This document shows positions 32,712 through 43,670 of a stretch of DNA of 64,000 bases, one piece after another (within the stretch, counting starts at the first letter, position 1; the number at the start of each line of letters is the position of its first letter). A program made the translations under genes and the position numbers. The notes beneath the pieces are model-generated. The model worked only from the letters and a program-made list of their open reading frames with translations. It had not been told where the DNA came from and ran no database searches. Location of the stretch: the NCBI RefSeq assembly GCF_905404315.1, contig NC_066290.1, positions 10,043,453 to 10,107,452 of the forward strand, given 5' to 3'. The stretch comes from Leptidea sinapis (Eukaryota > Arthropoda > Insecta > Lepidoptera > Pieridae).

Positions 32712-33480
32712 CTGAACAATGTCGGAGGCCTTGGTGGTGTGGTGAAATCGAGAGACGTAGATATACGTCGCTGGGATCACGGGATGCAGGAGCTGGTTCT
32801 GTCCTATCAGTGCAGTGCCACATTGATTATGACTAGGAGGCCTCCTCTTCTTCCGCTCCACCTTAATGAAGCCATCCTTGTCGGTCAAACCCTTCGACAC
32901 AGTTCTACAAGCGGGTTCGTTGCAGGCGTGCCCGCTTCCACTTTCTGTCCTCAGCACTGTCCGCTTTCTGGGTTGCTGGCGGATGGCAGCAGCATAGTCA
33001 AGTTGAGGTGTTGACGTAACGACAGCAGGCGACACCTCCGAGAGGGGAGGAGGTGAGGGACCGATGGTAAGTAGATTACCGCTTACACGTGCGGGCACAG
33101 CGGTCGGTGTCAAGTCGAATTTGGCTGATTCAAAACTCGCTGGCGAAGCAATGCAAGCCCCACGTCGTGTGTTGATGTTATTGGCCTCTATTGACCTACT
33201 TACAACAGTATTGTTGCGCAACGTCGCAACTTCAGCTTGCAGGTTCCTGATGGTGTTCTGAGATGCCTCTAATTTCAACACTACTTCTGCCAGGCCTGCC
33301 CTGGTGACGTCGACATGGTCGAAGGTGACGGGCGTCAGGATCAGTCACCTTCACGAGATTTATCATGTCCTGAAGACTTCTCTCTCCCCTTTCATCTCTC
33401 CTGCGGGTCGGCATCTGGTCTGTTTTCATCAACACCTCGTACAGGAGCGTCTTGGCGTTGATGATCTCCTTACTCCTTAC
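32712..33480 (-). pseudogene. CR1-like LINE ORF1 fragment lodged in the DIRS element
   Basis: A minus-strand frame (33281-32712, with an earlier piece 33480-33300 in another frame) reads KLEASQNTIRNLQAEVATLR (coiled-coil-like), DYAAAIRQQPRKR, DGFIKVERKKRRPP and PATYIYVSRFHHTTKASDIV. This is the central and RRM-like part of the gag-like ORF1 found in CR1-type LINEs, usually after a PHD finger. Neither the PHD finger nor the LINE 3' end is here. It stops within a few codons of the RT frame. Confidence 0.65.
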
Positions 33481-33650
33481 ACTTTTGGGAACTCATAGTC
33501 ATAGCGTGCAGCGGCGGTTACCGCGCAGATCGCGAATATAAATTATATTCGTAAAAAAGTATTATATTTTTACTGGGCTGAACTTCCTTTCTGTAATTTT
33601 TTCTCGTACTTTTTTCAGGCGGCTTAGAGGCCCTTGTGAGTGCGAGTTGT

Positions 33651-34695
33651 TTATTTCGTTAAAGTTATGTCCTTGTAGACGAAAAATTGAGCCGCATTGT
33701 CTCGTGAGGGGCCCGTTATATCAGATTTATTAGTTAACTTCGTATTAGCTTTCTTAGAATAAAACCACGGCCGATTCCACTTGTCTAGTCCGCCAGTGCA
33801 TTGTATATAAACGCGTAACTGACTCTCATCAAAAATATGCTTATAACTCGTAGGGATCTTACGCAAACCCACACGCAAATTTTTATTAGCCAACTTGCTT
33901 AGGATACGCTCCCTGCGATTCTCAATGTATTCGGCTCGTTTTCCGCAAACCATTTGCATTACCTACTTCGTCACTCATTTTGTGAAACTTGGAGGTAGGT
34001 TGAAATATTTCGGTTATTTTATCAAATATAGTATAGGCAGACAAAATTGTGTCGGCAGAGGCCGTCCAGTTGACAAAATCTTGCAGATTTTGATTCAAAA
34101 GTTCACGCTGAGTAATTAAACCGTTACAAATTGGTGCTATTATTCTTTCTGAATTTTCGGTATGATCTTTGCCCTTAACAAACTGTCGGAGTTCGTCGTT
34201 CACTTCCAAGTTTACGAAACCCGGAGAAGCATTATAGAGCTTTAACGCATCCGTATATCGAACATCTTTCCACGAGGAATCGCCGAATTTTTGTAAGAGC
34301 TCAAACCCTTTTAAATGATCGGGGTGGGCTCTGGGCAATTCCGGGTGAGTGTTGGCAGCGGCTCCAGGGAGTTGTAAATAAAAATCGGGAGGTGCATAAG
34401 GAGCCGGCCCAGGTGCTTAGTAGTTTTCTTGCCCGAGATTCTCAGTTGTTTCAGAACGTATTGTGGTATTCGATATCGGTATGTTGTAATGTGAATTTTG
34501 CAATAAAAAATCTGTCAGTATACCAACTTTATTCAACGATTGTATCAGTTAATTTAACAAATTCTTCTCTTATAACTTCTCGTAGCGCTAGCGAATGAAT
34601 TGAGTCATCTAAATAAGAGCTGTCAATAGAAGTTGGAACTTTAAACTGAGATCCACGCTGAGTGGTGATATTGTCGACAGTAAATGTCTCTTCCA
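33651..34695 (-). pseudogene. DIRS gag-like region
   Basis: Starts with an ATG at 34695 (MEETFTVDNITTQRGSQFKV), then a frameshift near 34540, then APYAPPDFYLQLPGAAA and the frame 34338-33922, and after another shift 33959-33651 (KRAEYIENRRERILSKLANK, VGLRKIPTSYKHIFDESQLR). The last block matches my memory of gag proteins of DIRS elements. Two frameshifts make it non-functional. Confidence 0.6.
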
Positions 34696-35292
34696 TCGGA
34701 ATTATCTTCCTGCGTGGTCCTATTAATATTTAAATTATATTGGTTTTAACTTAAAGCAGAAGCAGTGCGAAGCGTAAGCGCAGATGTCTTAAAACTCTCA
34801 TATAGTTCGTACGCTTTAATACAATATATATTATGAGAAACCAAACATATAAAGTCAAGCGCAGTGCGAAGGCAAAATGACCAAACAAGCAAGACACTGA
34901 GATCCGCGCTAAGTGCATTAATGAAAAGGTCTGTATCGGCTGGTCAAAACCGGTTAGTACGAGTAGCTAGCGGTCTTTGACCTCATCCCCATCGGACGCA
35001 CAAGCCACCGCGCGCTGTTCTAGAGATGTTATGTGCGGTAGGTCAGTTACGTAGCTGTTACAAAATTGCTTACTGTGCTTGCATCCGCTGCCGAAACTGA
35101 ATGAAATGTTCACTGTGATGACTGCTTTTAATTCGCTACAGAACAGTATAACTTTCAACCACTATAACTAAAAAACACGTTACTAATTAATTTTATAACA
35201 CTGCAACTGTAAAATTACGCCTGTTACGTACAGCGGCCGTAACGCGAATATACAGAATAGGATCAAGGCCTGCCTCCAGGCAGGTTCCGACG

Positions 35293-35980
35293 ATGCAACC
35301 GCATCGCCTAAACCTGCCACCAGAGGTCAGGAACTTACTCACACAGAAGCACAGAGCCGCTAGACTTTACGATAGGTATCCGTCGGTCGAGAATAGGCGC
35401 CACCTCCGCTACCTACAGCGGGTGGTACGGGAACGTATCGCGGAACTCCGCGGCGAACGTTGGGACCGCTTGCTCGGCAACCTTAAGCCATCACATGTAG
35501 CTTTCTGGAAGCTGCCTCGCGCGTTCAAACAGGAGCCGCCCACTGTCATGCCTCCTTTGGACAGACCGGGACTGCAGCCGGCGCTCGATGACGATGAGAA
35601 GGCTGAATGCCTCGCCGATAGTCTCGAGAGTCAGTGCTCTCCAAATGCAGCAGCCGACCCGACACACGTTGACGAAGTTGATCGTGAAGTTGAACGTCGC
35701 TCCACTCTGAGCCCTTCAGGCGATGTAATAAAACCCACCTCTTATGAAGAGGTGAAGCTAATTATTAAGGAGCTTCACTCCAAGAAGGCCCCGGGGCCCG
35801 ACACTATAAGCAATAGGGTTCTTAAAATCCTACCCTCGACTCTTATTACTTTATTGGTTACCATTTTTAATATTCTATTGTCTAACAGCGCGTTCCCCGA
35901 ACAATGGAAGGATTCCATTGTTATCGGTATCCCAAAACCCAATAAACCTCAAACTAAACCGAGTAGCTATAGGCCTATTA
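35293..35980 (+). pseudogene. LINE C ORF2, linker and RT fingers (5' part)
   Basis: The frame reads LNLPPEVRNLLTQKHRAARL, YLQRVVRERIAELRG, LHSKKAPGPDTISNRVLKIL and IGIPKPNKP...SSYRPI, the linker and first RT motifs of a Jockey-group LINE. It is cut at 35980 by the A-rich end of B3 and resumes at 37443 (SLINSIGKLYERLIL). No endonuclease is present on the left. Confidence 0.8.
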
Positions 35981-37437
35981 TTTTTTTTTTATATGAGAGG
36001 GGGCAAACGGGCAAGAGGCACACGGGATGGGGAGAGGTGAGCCGCCCGCCCAACCGCCCATGGACATCCGCAACAACAGGTGTGTCAAGATATGCGTTGG
36101 CGGCCTTTAAGGTGGGCGTATGCTTTTTTCTTGAAGGTCCCTAAGTCGTATCTGTTCGGGAAGACCGCTGCTGGTAGTTGATTCCACAAAGTGGCTATGC
36201 GAGGCAAGAAATTTCGAAGAAAACACGCGGTTGTGGAATGCCAGACGTCTACGTGATGCGGATGGTACTTTGCACGTAATGTCCGATGGTGGAATTCGGC
36301 CGCTGGAATCAACCCGAACAGCTCCTCTGAGCAATCCCCGTGATAAATGCGGTAGAAGATGCAGAGAGAACCCAGATCTCTACGCAATGCTAGAGAATCA
36401 AGCCGATCGGAGATGACTTGATCGTCGATGATTCGAGCCGCTCTTCGTTGTATGCGGTCAAATGGAAGAAGCTGGTACTGGGGAGCACCCGCCCAGAGGT
36501 GAGAACAGTACTCCATGTGAGGCCGAATTTGCGCCTTATAAAGTTGCAGGCGGTGGCTTTTAGTGAAGTACTGTCTCGCCTTACTGAGTACACCAAGCTT
36601 TTTAGAGGCCAGTTTGGCCAAGTGACCTTCCAAGTGACCACGGAACTGAACGTCGCTCGATATATCGACGCCAAGTATGCCAATACAGGCTGCGGCAGTT
36701 AGAGGAGTGATCTCGAATCGAGGGGATACGACAAAGGGAGACTTTTTAGTGGTGAACGCACAAACTTGTGTCTTCTTGAGGTTGAATTGGACTAAATTTT
36801 GTCGGCCCCATTCCGAGACTTTGCAAAGCATAGTCTCGATTTCAGACACAAGTTTGATCCGGTTCTCGTCGACGCTATCCCGGGACATGTTGGCACGGCC
36901 GGTATAGGAAGTATAGCCCGTGCTGTCGTCTGCATAGCAATGAATATTGCTGATTTGCAGCATATCATTGATATGCAGAAGAAACAGCGTAGGGGATAGC
37001 ACACAGCCTTGCGGGACACCAGAGTTTATGGGTTTTAAGTCGGAGCATGCACCGTTGAAAACAACCTTGATGCTCCGATCAGGCAAAAAGCTGGATGGCA
37101 GTTTCGCTATAAGCGCTTTATGCCACACCCGATCAAAGGCCTTCGCTATGTCCAAACTCACCGCCAACGCTTCTCCCTTCGACTCAACCGCTTGCGCCCA
37201 TTTATGTGTGAGGTACGCCAGAAGATCACCAGCTGAGCGACCCTGACGGAAACCGTACTGGCAGTCGCTGATCAGCTGGTGCCCCTCTAGGTATCCCAAG
37301 AGCTGGCGGTTGATGATCGACTCCATTACTTTGGAGAAAATGAAGGTAATGGCAATGGGGCGGTAGTTGGACGGATCTGAGCGTACACCTTTCTTAGGGA
37401 TCGGGTGCAGTAAAGCCGCCTTCCATAATTTCATTTT
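35981..37437 (-). mobile_element. LINE B3, young 5'-truncated copy inserted in element C
   Basis: Bounded by TATTA on both sides (35976-35980 and 37438-37442) and by an oligo-T run at its 3' end, which are clear marks of target-primed insertion. Its single long frame is uninterrupted. It is the least decayed member of the B family in the window (compare B1 13289-15237 and B2 15400-15945). Confidence 0.9.
36085..37434 (-). CDS. LINE B3 reverse transcriptase, open 449-residue frame
   Basis: Starts inside the fingers (HPIPKKGVRSDPSNYRPIAI) and runs without a stop through FRQGRSAGDLLAYLTHKW, LDIAKAFDRVWHKALI, GVPQGCVLSPTLFLLHIND, the catalytic CYADD, thumb (LVQFNLKKTQVCAF, LGVDISSDVQFRGHLEGH) and C terminus (FLRNFLPRIATLWNQLPAAV). 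Relative to B1 it lacks about 12 residues between LIAKLP and SFL, an in-frame deletion. The endonuclease is missing because of 5' truncation, so it is not autonomous. Confidence 0.85.
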   Translation of the reverse strand: MKLWKAALLHPIPKKGVRSDPSNYRPIAITFIFSKVMESIINRQLLGYLEGHQLISDCQYGFRQGRSAGDLLAYLTHKWAQAVESKGEALAVSLDIAKAFDRVWHKALIAKLPSSFLPDRSIKVVFNGACSDLKPINSGVPQGCVLSPTLFLLHINDMLQISNIHCYADDSTGYTSYTGRANMSRDSVDENRIKLVSEIETMLCKVSEWGRQNLVQFNLKKTQVCAFTTKKSPFVVSPRFEITPLTAAACIGILGVDISSDVQFRGHLEGHLAKLASKKLGVLSKARQYFTKSHRLQLYKAQIRPHMEYCSHLWAGAPQYQLLPFDRIQRRAARIIDDQVISDRLDSLALRRDLGSLCIFYRIYHGDCSEELFGLIPAAEFHHRTLRAKYHPHHVDVWHSTTACFLRNFLPRIATLWNQLPAAVFPNRYDLGTFKKKAYAHLKGRQRIS

Positions 37438-37442
37438 TATTA

Positions 37443-38549
37443 GCTTAATTAACTCGATCGGGAAACTTTACGAAAGATTAATTCTCGCGCGTCTTAATCA
37501 TTACATCGCGGAGCTTAACCTGATACCCGACATACAGTTCGGATTCAGAACCGCTCACTCGTGTCTCACCCAGACCCATCAGATCTAGCGTGCCACAGGG
37601 CTCGGTCCTCTCTCCCACTCTTTTCTCGCTCTTCACGAGCAACATTCCCAAGTTTCCGAGTGTCCAGCTCGCTCAGTACGCTGACGACACGGCACTCTAC
37701 TTTGGTTCCAACCGCTCAACCTTGAGCATGAACATTAAAGTGCTTCAAGCCACCGTCGATGAACTAGGCAACTGGTTCAGAAAATGGCGGATTGAAGTGA
37801 ACCCCACCAAGAGTGCAGCGGTACTCTTCGGTAACGCGAATAGCATCCGCGCTAAAAAACAACCGACCGACGTTATTCAACTGTATGAAACACACATTCC
37901 GTGGGTGAAGGATTACAAATACTTAGGAGTCACGAATAGCAATATGAACAGCAACAGCAATATGAACTTCAAGAAACATATTGATACGGTTTGCAACAGA
38001 GCCCGATTTGTCCTTAGTCGCCTTTATCCACTTGTGTGTGGGCGAAGCAAACTTCCGCTCAAACACAAAGTGACGCTGTACAAAACCATCGTACGGCACA
38101 TACTGTCATACGCAAGCGTCGTTTTTGCACACACCCGACCGAGCTACTTACGTCGTTTGCAAGTAGTTCAAAATAAATTCACGCGCATGGCAATCGGAGC
38201 CCCGTGGTTCATCCGAAACGTAGACCTTCACCGCAACCTAGAGCTTCCGACGATAGCTCAACACTTTAAAGAGATCTCGCGACGCTTCTTTGACAAGGCG
38301 CCTAACCATCCCAACATCTTGGTTAAAAAGGCATGCGGGTACACCCCCCTTCACCATTGTCTCAACCCAATAAGACGTCCCAGACACGTCACGGTAGACC
38401 CGGATGATGACATCACCAACGCGAACGCGACACCCACACAAACACCGACACAGACACGCACACACCGCCTTCGCAGGCGTAGGCACGGTCAACCACCGCA
38501 AACCACTGGCACTCGTCACTCTGACGATGGCCAGCGGCCCGCACCCTAG
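37443..38549 (+). pseudogene. LINE C ORF2, RT remainder (3' part)
   Basis: Continues the RT after the B3 insertion: SLINSIGKLYERLIL and DIQFGFRTAHSCLTQTHQI, then a stop. It resumes at VPQGSVLSPTLFSLFTSNIP with the catalytic QYADDTALYFGS, thumb (VNPTKSAAVLFG, YKYLGVTNSNMN) and C terminus. About 100 residues carrying the first catalytic Asp (the SKAFD-type motif) are absent between the two, so the copy is catalytically dead. A short in-frame repeat coding for SNMNSNSNMN lies near 37945. The last 50 residues are low complexity (TPTQTPTQTRTH). Confidence 0.85.
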
Positions 38550-38779
38550 ATACACCACACATTGTTTTGATACCCGACGAGACGTTAGTCCTCGTTCTGT
38601 AATCGCTTCACTACACTCACTCATACACGGACTGACTGACGGACTGACATACACCACTTACACACTCACAAACACACTCCACAAACAGACACAAACGTGA
38701 ACGTGACACGTTCACGTTCACGTTCGCTGTGAAAGCCAGGGCTACTAACAGCACAGAAGAGGTTTTAGTCGGTATGGGG

Positions 38780-38835
38780 TGTCCGCTTACGCGGACACTC
38801 GAGTCCGACATATTACGCCCCGTTCCGGGGCGTAA
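38780..38835 (+). other. Two stem-loops in the LINE C 3' UTR
   Basis: TGTCCGC/GCGGACA with a 4-base loop (38780-38797) and TTACGCCCCG/CGGGGCGTAA with a 3-base loop (38813-38835), 25-50 bases before the poly(A) run. Their position suggests a role in RT recognition, which is inference. Confidence 0.8.
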
Positions 38836-38871
38836 ATACGTAACAGTATTTCCTCCTCTCAAAAAAAAAAA

Positions 38872-39090
38872 TCATCCAGTACCGCAGTACCAAGGAACCA
38901 GGAATAAAGGAAGCTCTCAAGAAGTACCCAGCAGTTTTATTACTACGAGGAACCCCTGCCCCTGCGGTGAACCTACCCCTGCGGCGACCTACCACTGCGG
39001 CGGCATACCTGTGCGGCAGCGAGAAAGCCTGCGACAAGCTACTCCGGCGGGAGGGAACTACCTACCCTCTTCGTCTTCAACCCAGTGAGG
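38872..39090 (+). other. Unrecognised open stretch between two LINEs
   Basis: After the poly(A) of element C the plus strand stays open in two frames (one reading IKEALKKYPAVLLLRGTPAP). It is GC-rich and possibly a piece of another retroelement ORF1. It ends where element D begins. Confidence 0.3.
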
Positions 39091-40905
39091 TCAATTCCAG
39101 CAATAGTCAAGTGTGCATGCTGCACAATTATAGAGGAGCCCGTGAGGTTCCGCGTACCTCACACAGATGGACAACAAGAGCCGGAGAGCTCCGATCGATG
39201 GGCTCAACAGCACCATGTCGTCAGCGTAACTGATGCTGTTCACACAGTGACCAACAATCGAGCAGCCGACACGTGCGCCACCGAGTGTCTCGGTCAGCTC
39301 ATTTATATGCAGGTTGAAAAGCGACGGTGAGGTTAAACCCCCCTGCCTCACCCCGCATTCCAACCTGTACTCCTCCGACAGTATGTTTGACCATCTTACC
39401 TGATTGGTCTGATGCTCGTACCAATGGAAGAACAAGTCCACGTAAGGTCCCGGTACTCCCGTCTGCCTCAACTTACCCTAAAACAAGTCGTATCTGACTA
39501 GGTCAAAAGCCTTCGAAAGATCGAGAAACACTGCATAAACAGGCGTATTCCTTTTCGTGTAGTATCCTACCACATGCTATAGCGACATGATTGCGCACTC
39601 GGTAGATAACATCGGTCTAAAGCCGAACTGAGCATCACTTAATTTAAGATGATTACTCACCTGCCGCTCGAGCACTGCATCGAATACCTTAGCAGTTATG
39701 GTTGCCAGGGAGATCGGCCGATGGTTGTTACTATCCAATACTTCACCTGTTTTGTTTTTTAAAACCGGTTAACAACGACCGTTCTCATTAACGCCCCTGG
39801 CAGAAACGAATGTCTCATACAGAAGGTGTACAAGAGCGCCAGCAATCGAGGTAAATGCGGACCAGCGTGTTAAAAGTGCTTAATGCTGAGGTGGTCATGA
39901 CCGGGAGACTTACCCATAGTCATATTCTTTATTATTTTAGTTATTTCCTTCGCTGTTATCCGAGGTGGTACTTGCGAGGGTCGATTCGGGTCCACTACCC
40001 CAGCATCAGCACCTCCACTTAACTTTCCAAGTGATTGTACCCTGAAATGGTTCTTAAACATATTAGCAATCCTCACAGGCTTACACTCGCCATCAACGGT
40101 CACCGGAATACCAGCTTTCGGACTCAATTTCTTTGTTTGTTTCCAGAAACCTCGGAAGTCTTTTTGCTCATGTTTTGTAGCAAGAATATTCATTTTTATT
40201 TGCTCCTGATAGTTTTCACAAACGTTTTACCATTTTTCATTCCACCATATCCCTATAAACAGTTCCTTTCAGAGGTTCCCGTTCCACACCCAGCAAAGAA
40301 ATATTTATCTAGCATCCTGGTGAGCACTACGGACGTGCTTGTTCCACCCCATCAATGGTCGAATCTCCTATGGGTTATTCCAACCTTATTACTACAATCC
40401 TCATAACAATTAACAGAAGCTTCAGTTAAAACATTAATAATACACATATATACATTATTTATCACAGATTATGATTCACATTAGTACACATATTATCACA
40501 ACATTTGCTTACTTCTAGAGGAAAATCTATTAATTTAAATTAATCATATTTATTATACATATTCAATTTGATCTCCTGTGCGAATAGTCTAACCCTTTCA
40601 AGATAACATTCGACCTCCAGTAGAAAGTGATCTGACCAGAAGACATCGTAATGTATTTTTACATTTTCTGCTGTCCGCCAAGCGGCCATAGTAGTTAAAC
40701 AATGGTCGAGCCACGAACAGCTACCATGCGCATCGCTAGTGTAAGTGTATGATTGAGAGTTAATACCTAGTCTCTCAATGTCCGCACATAGCCTATTCTA
40801 CGCCGCACAAAAGCTTAACATTTCATTTCCAAATAATTTGCCAGGATGAGCATTAAAATCTCCTAACACATTATATAGATTCAATATTTTGTAGTCTACC
40901 TTTGA
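39091..40905 (-). pseudogene. APE-type LINE, degenerate (element D)
   Basis: Minus strand, 5' to 3': endonuclease end (near 40890-40590, with VLGDFNAHPGKLFGNEML, SWLDHCLTTMAAW and FWSDHFLLEVEC), linker (40193-39870, HEQKDFRGFWKQTKKLSP and NMTMGKSPGHDHLSI), RT fingers and first palm part in broken frames (39870-39475), and an open RT part (39471-39091: VRQGGLTSPSLFNLHINEL and the catalytic SYADDMVLL). The 3' part after the palm is missing. This is a different family from A, B, C, E and H. GDFN and SDH catalytic blocks are intact, but stops elsewhere make it dead. Confidence 0.8.
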
Positions 40906-42567
40906 TTAAAAATACTCATTGAAAAGTATTGAAAATTATGAGAATTGTTTTCAATAATCCTAATTCTTTTTTTATGTATTTATAAATATACAATTTACAT
41001 GATCACTTCTGTTTATTTTTCAATACTTTTCAATAAGTATTTTTATTTCAGGAACTTTTCAAAAGTTTCCCTTCTACTGTGTGGGACTTGCACACACATA
41101 TATTTTTTATCCGCACCTGATGAATTAATATTTTTGAATGAATATGATTGAACAAATACTTACCCAAGAGTAGGTAATGCTAACATAAAACATACATACC
41201 TTTTCATCTTTATTTCATGAATTTCGGCAGGCGTAAAATCCTGATTCATCATGAAATATTGTGCCACCATAAAACTATCCACTATTGGCAGATTATCCGA
41301 CTTTTAAGAAATCCTTCTTTCATTCTACAGTTACAGTACTACAAACTTACTTATTTAAATACAAGCACACTATAAGAAAACGAAAACGATCGAAACAAAA
41401 TTAAATGAGAGTGCGTAAACACCGGAGCGAGCACCGCGCCGTGTCACGGTTCGGGCTGAACGGGGGTGTGACGTCATAGTATGAACGCGAGTATTCTCAG
41501 AAATTCGAAATAGAGCTTAAACTTCTCATCGTCACCGCGGAAATACTGCATGTATTGAAGTGAAATAAAAACTAATGTAATTTGCGTGATCTTTGCTCCG
41601 ATGTGACGTATATTACATAGTCATATTTTTACCCTTTTGTTTTCTCCATTCGCTCTGTGTGAACGCATTGTTAGAGACTATAGTTCTGCAAGTGCAAACT
41701 GCGGAGTGTGAAGTGTTAACAGTTAGCTGCCAATTACCACTAAATAAAATATAATTAAGACGTAGGAAGCTGTTTATTATAATTTTAGCTTCTTGATAAG
41801 TTACTATTCTATACTTACGTGAGGGTTGCCAAACTTTACTTGAACTTTAGGTAAATATATTGTCTTTTCTCTTTAAACTTACATAGTAAATTAGTTATAT
41901 TTAAGTAAGAATTAGTGGCAAACTCGTTAGAGTATATTATCTATAGGGTAATAGTGTTCTGTGGTGGCCAGTCAGGCAGAGATTGAATACATTGATAAAA
42001 AGTCTTAGGTGTTTGTAAAGCATGCAGTAGGTCAACAAACTTGTCAATTTGATAATGATTTGACATAATATAGAAACTAGATTGGAAATAACTATAGATT
42101 AGAAATTAGAATAGAATTAGAAATTTGAAAGTCCAAACTCCAAACTCCATAGATATTTTAAGTCTTATAAAATATATTATTTCGATTAAAGTTTAAAAGT
42201 GATAAAATTCGAGATACATTTTTTTCCGCCTATTCGCAGTGTATATTAACGTGCCATAGGACTCAATGTAAATCAAATATAAAATAAATAAATTAGCTTT
42301 TTTACTGTGTACATACATAAATTATTTTTACGTGAAGTGAACAAAATATAGAGTAAGTTACCAAAATTACCTAATAATATTGAATAAAAAATATATTCAT
42401 GAATGCGAGAACAACTATTGACAATATTTATTGTATAAAAATATATTCTGTTGAATAATTGAAAAAAAATTAATCTAGGGACTAGTTTTATACATAAACG
42501 TATATAGTTTTAAATTTTATTATTTTATATTTATGTATTACTATAACAAACTTCTCTTTTATTTCAG
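40906..42567. other. Upstream region of ECI1-B
   Basis: AT-rich, no ORF of note. Because exon 2 of the transcript begins with an acceptor (ATTTCAG, ending 42567) six bases before the start codon, at least one non-coding 5' exon must lie in or before this region. A CRE-like CGGGGGTGTGACGTCA at 41461-41476 and a GC-richer patch around 41400-41480 make about 41400-41750 the most likely promoter area; this is inference. Confidence 0.35.
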
Positions 42568-42798
42568 ATCGAAATGCTTAGGCAAGTAATGAAAAATATA
42601 AAACCAGTGTTTCCTTATGCTAGGACATTATCATCTAAGGGTCCATTAATTGACTTAAGTGTAGACAATGATGGAGTAGCAGTTATGACCATGCAGAGAC
42701 TACCAGTGAACAGCTTAAACTTAGACTTACTACAGGAATTGAGTAAATCACTTGATGAAGTTGCCAAGAACAAAACAAAAGCATTGATTTTAACATCA
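42568..42798 (+). CDS. ECI1: ECI1-B (mitochondrial enoyl-CoA delta-isomerase 1), first coding exon
   Basis: Acceptor ATTTCAG, start codon at 42574, donor GTAAGA at 42799. The 75 codons begin MLRQVMKNIKPVFPYARTLS, a basic, Arg/Ser-containing N terminus typical of a mitochondrial presequence, followed by the first beta strands of the crotonase fold (LIDLSVDNDGVAVMTMQRLP, VNSLNLDLLQELSKSL, ALILTS). The product shifts double bonds of unsaturated fatty acyl-CoA intermediates in the mitochondrial matrix so that beta-oxidation can continue. Together the four exons give 281 residues, close to the usual length of the family (about 300 with presequence). Confidence 0.92.
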
Positions 42799-43404
42799 GT
42801 AAGAATTAAAGTATTTTTTAAGAACCACATAATATTCAGGTTTGGATAATATGTGGTCTGCATGACTTAATATACTGTGTAGGAGTCACTCTCTTTATCT
42901 GCACTATCAAACTATTATTAAATTATACTAAAAGAATGTGAATGACAAAAAAACTAGATTCTTATGAAAGTTGACACAGCACATTTTGACACCTGCACAC
43001 AATTTTAAAATTTTTGACAGTTTGCCTTGTCTGGCTATTCTCTGAAATGGCTAGACCAGTTTTGATGCAACTTTCACTGACATATAAGTCGAATTTATAG
43101 GTCATAGCTTTTTTATTTTAAGTAAATGATATAATAGTCCACACAAAAAAAGCAAAATCCTATTGTATGGTCATGTGGATAAGTATAACAATATTTATGT
43201 GGCATAGTCACAGGCTGCCAAAAGATACCAATAAGAACCTTAATGGAAATAAAAGAAAATAACATTGTTTATTTTGGTTTTGTGGTTTAACATCCTAAAT
43301 AATTATAACATATGATTGCTCTTGTGGATGTGTTTGCAAAAATTGAGCAATTTTTTGTGTCTGAAACACTGGAACTACTTAAAAAGAAATATTGGGGTAT
43401 AACT

Positions 43405-43640
43405 TTTTTTTTATGAAAATAAGGGGCCAGATGAGCACGACATTCAACTGATGGTAATTGATACACTCTGCTCATTACAATGCAGTGCCACAGGATTCTT
43501 GATAAACCCAAATTTTCTGAATGGCACTGCAATTGCGCTCGTCACCTTGAGACAAGATGTGAAGTGTCATTTGCCCAGTTATTTCACTAGCTACAAATCC
43601 CTTCAGACCAAAACTCCAGTTCTCTACCACAAAGATACTT
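43405..43640. repeat. SINE/LINE-tail repeat in intron 1 of ECI1-B
   Basis: A T run followed by ATGAAAATAAGGGGCCAGAT and TGCAGTGCCACAGGATTC, a block I remember as a dispersed repeat in Lepidoptera. GC-richer than its surroundings; no coding sequence. Confidence 0.5.
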
Positions 43641-43670
43641 GTTGTTAGATGATGATGATCTACATATAAT

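Larger units (their letters stand above)
30202..34695 (-). mobile_element. DIRS-type tyrosine-recombinase retrotransposon
   Basis: On the minus strand: gag-like region (34695-33651), reverse transcriptase (32711-31680), RNase H and its downstream domain (31660-31092), then a tyrosine recombinase (30882-30202). This order and the presence of a recombinase instead of an integrase are diagnostic of DIRS elements. A piece of a CR1-like LINE ORF1 (33480-32712) lies between gag and RT. I could not identify the split or inverted terminal repeats; the foldback at 29694-29915 lies 290 bases beyond the 3' end and may or may not belong. 34696-35200 shows nothing else. Confidence 0.85.
35200..38871 (+). 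mobile_element. Jockey-like LINE with poly(A) tail, split by LINE B3 (element C)
   Basis: A plus-strand non-LTR element, 5'-truncated in the linker. It is interrupted at 35980/37438 by element B3 with a TATTA duplication, and ends with an 11-base A run at about 38860-38871. The 3' UTR has two strong stem-loops (38780-38797 and 38813-38835). The RT core is missing between the fingers and the GVPQGS-type block. 38550-38720 is rich in ACAC-type repeats and includes a palindrome at 38694-38718. Confidence 0.8.

Noticed and set aside
38440..38720. CRISPR-like or satellite array
   Set aside because: The ACAC and AACGTG repeats are short, irregular and inside the 3' part of a LINE.
42799..42851. 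Read-through of ECI1-B exon 1 into the intron as an alternative C terminus
   Set aside because: The GTAAGA donor is strong and the next exon joins in phase with conserved family sequence.
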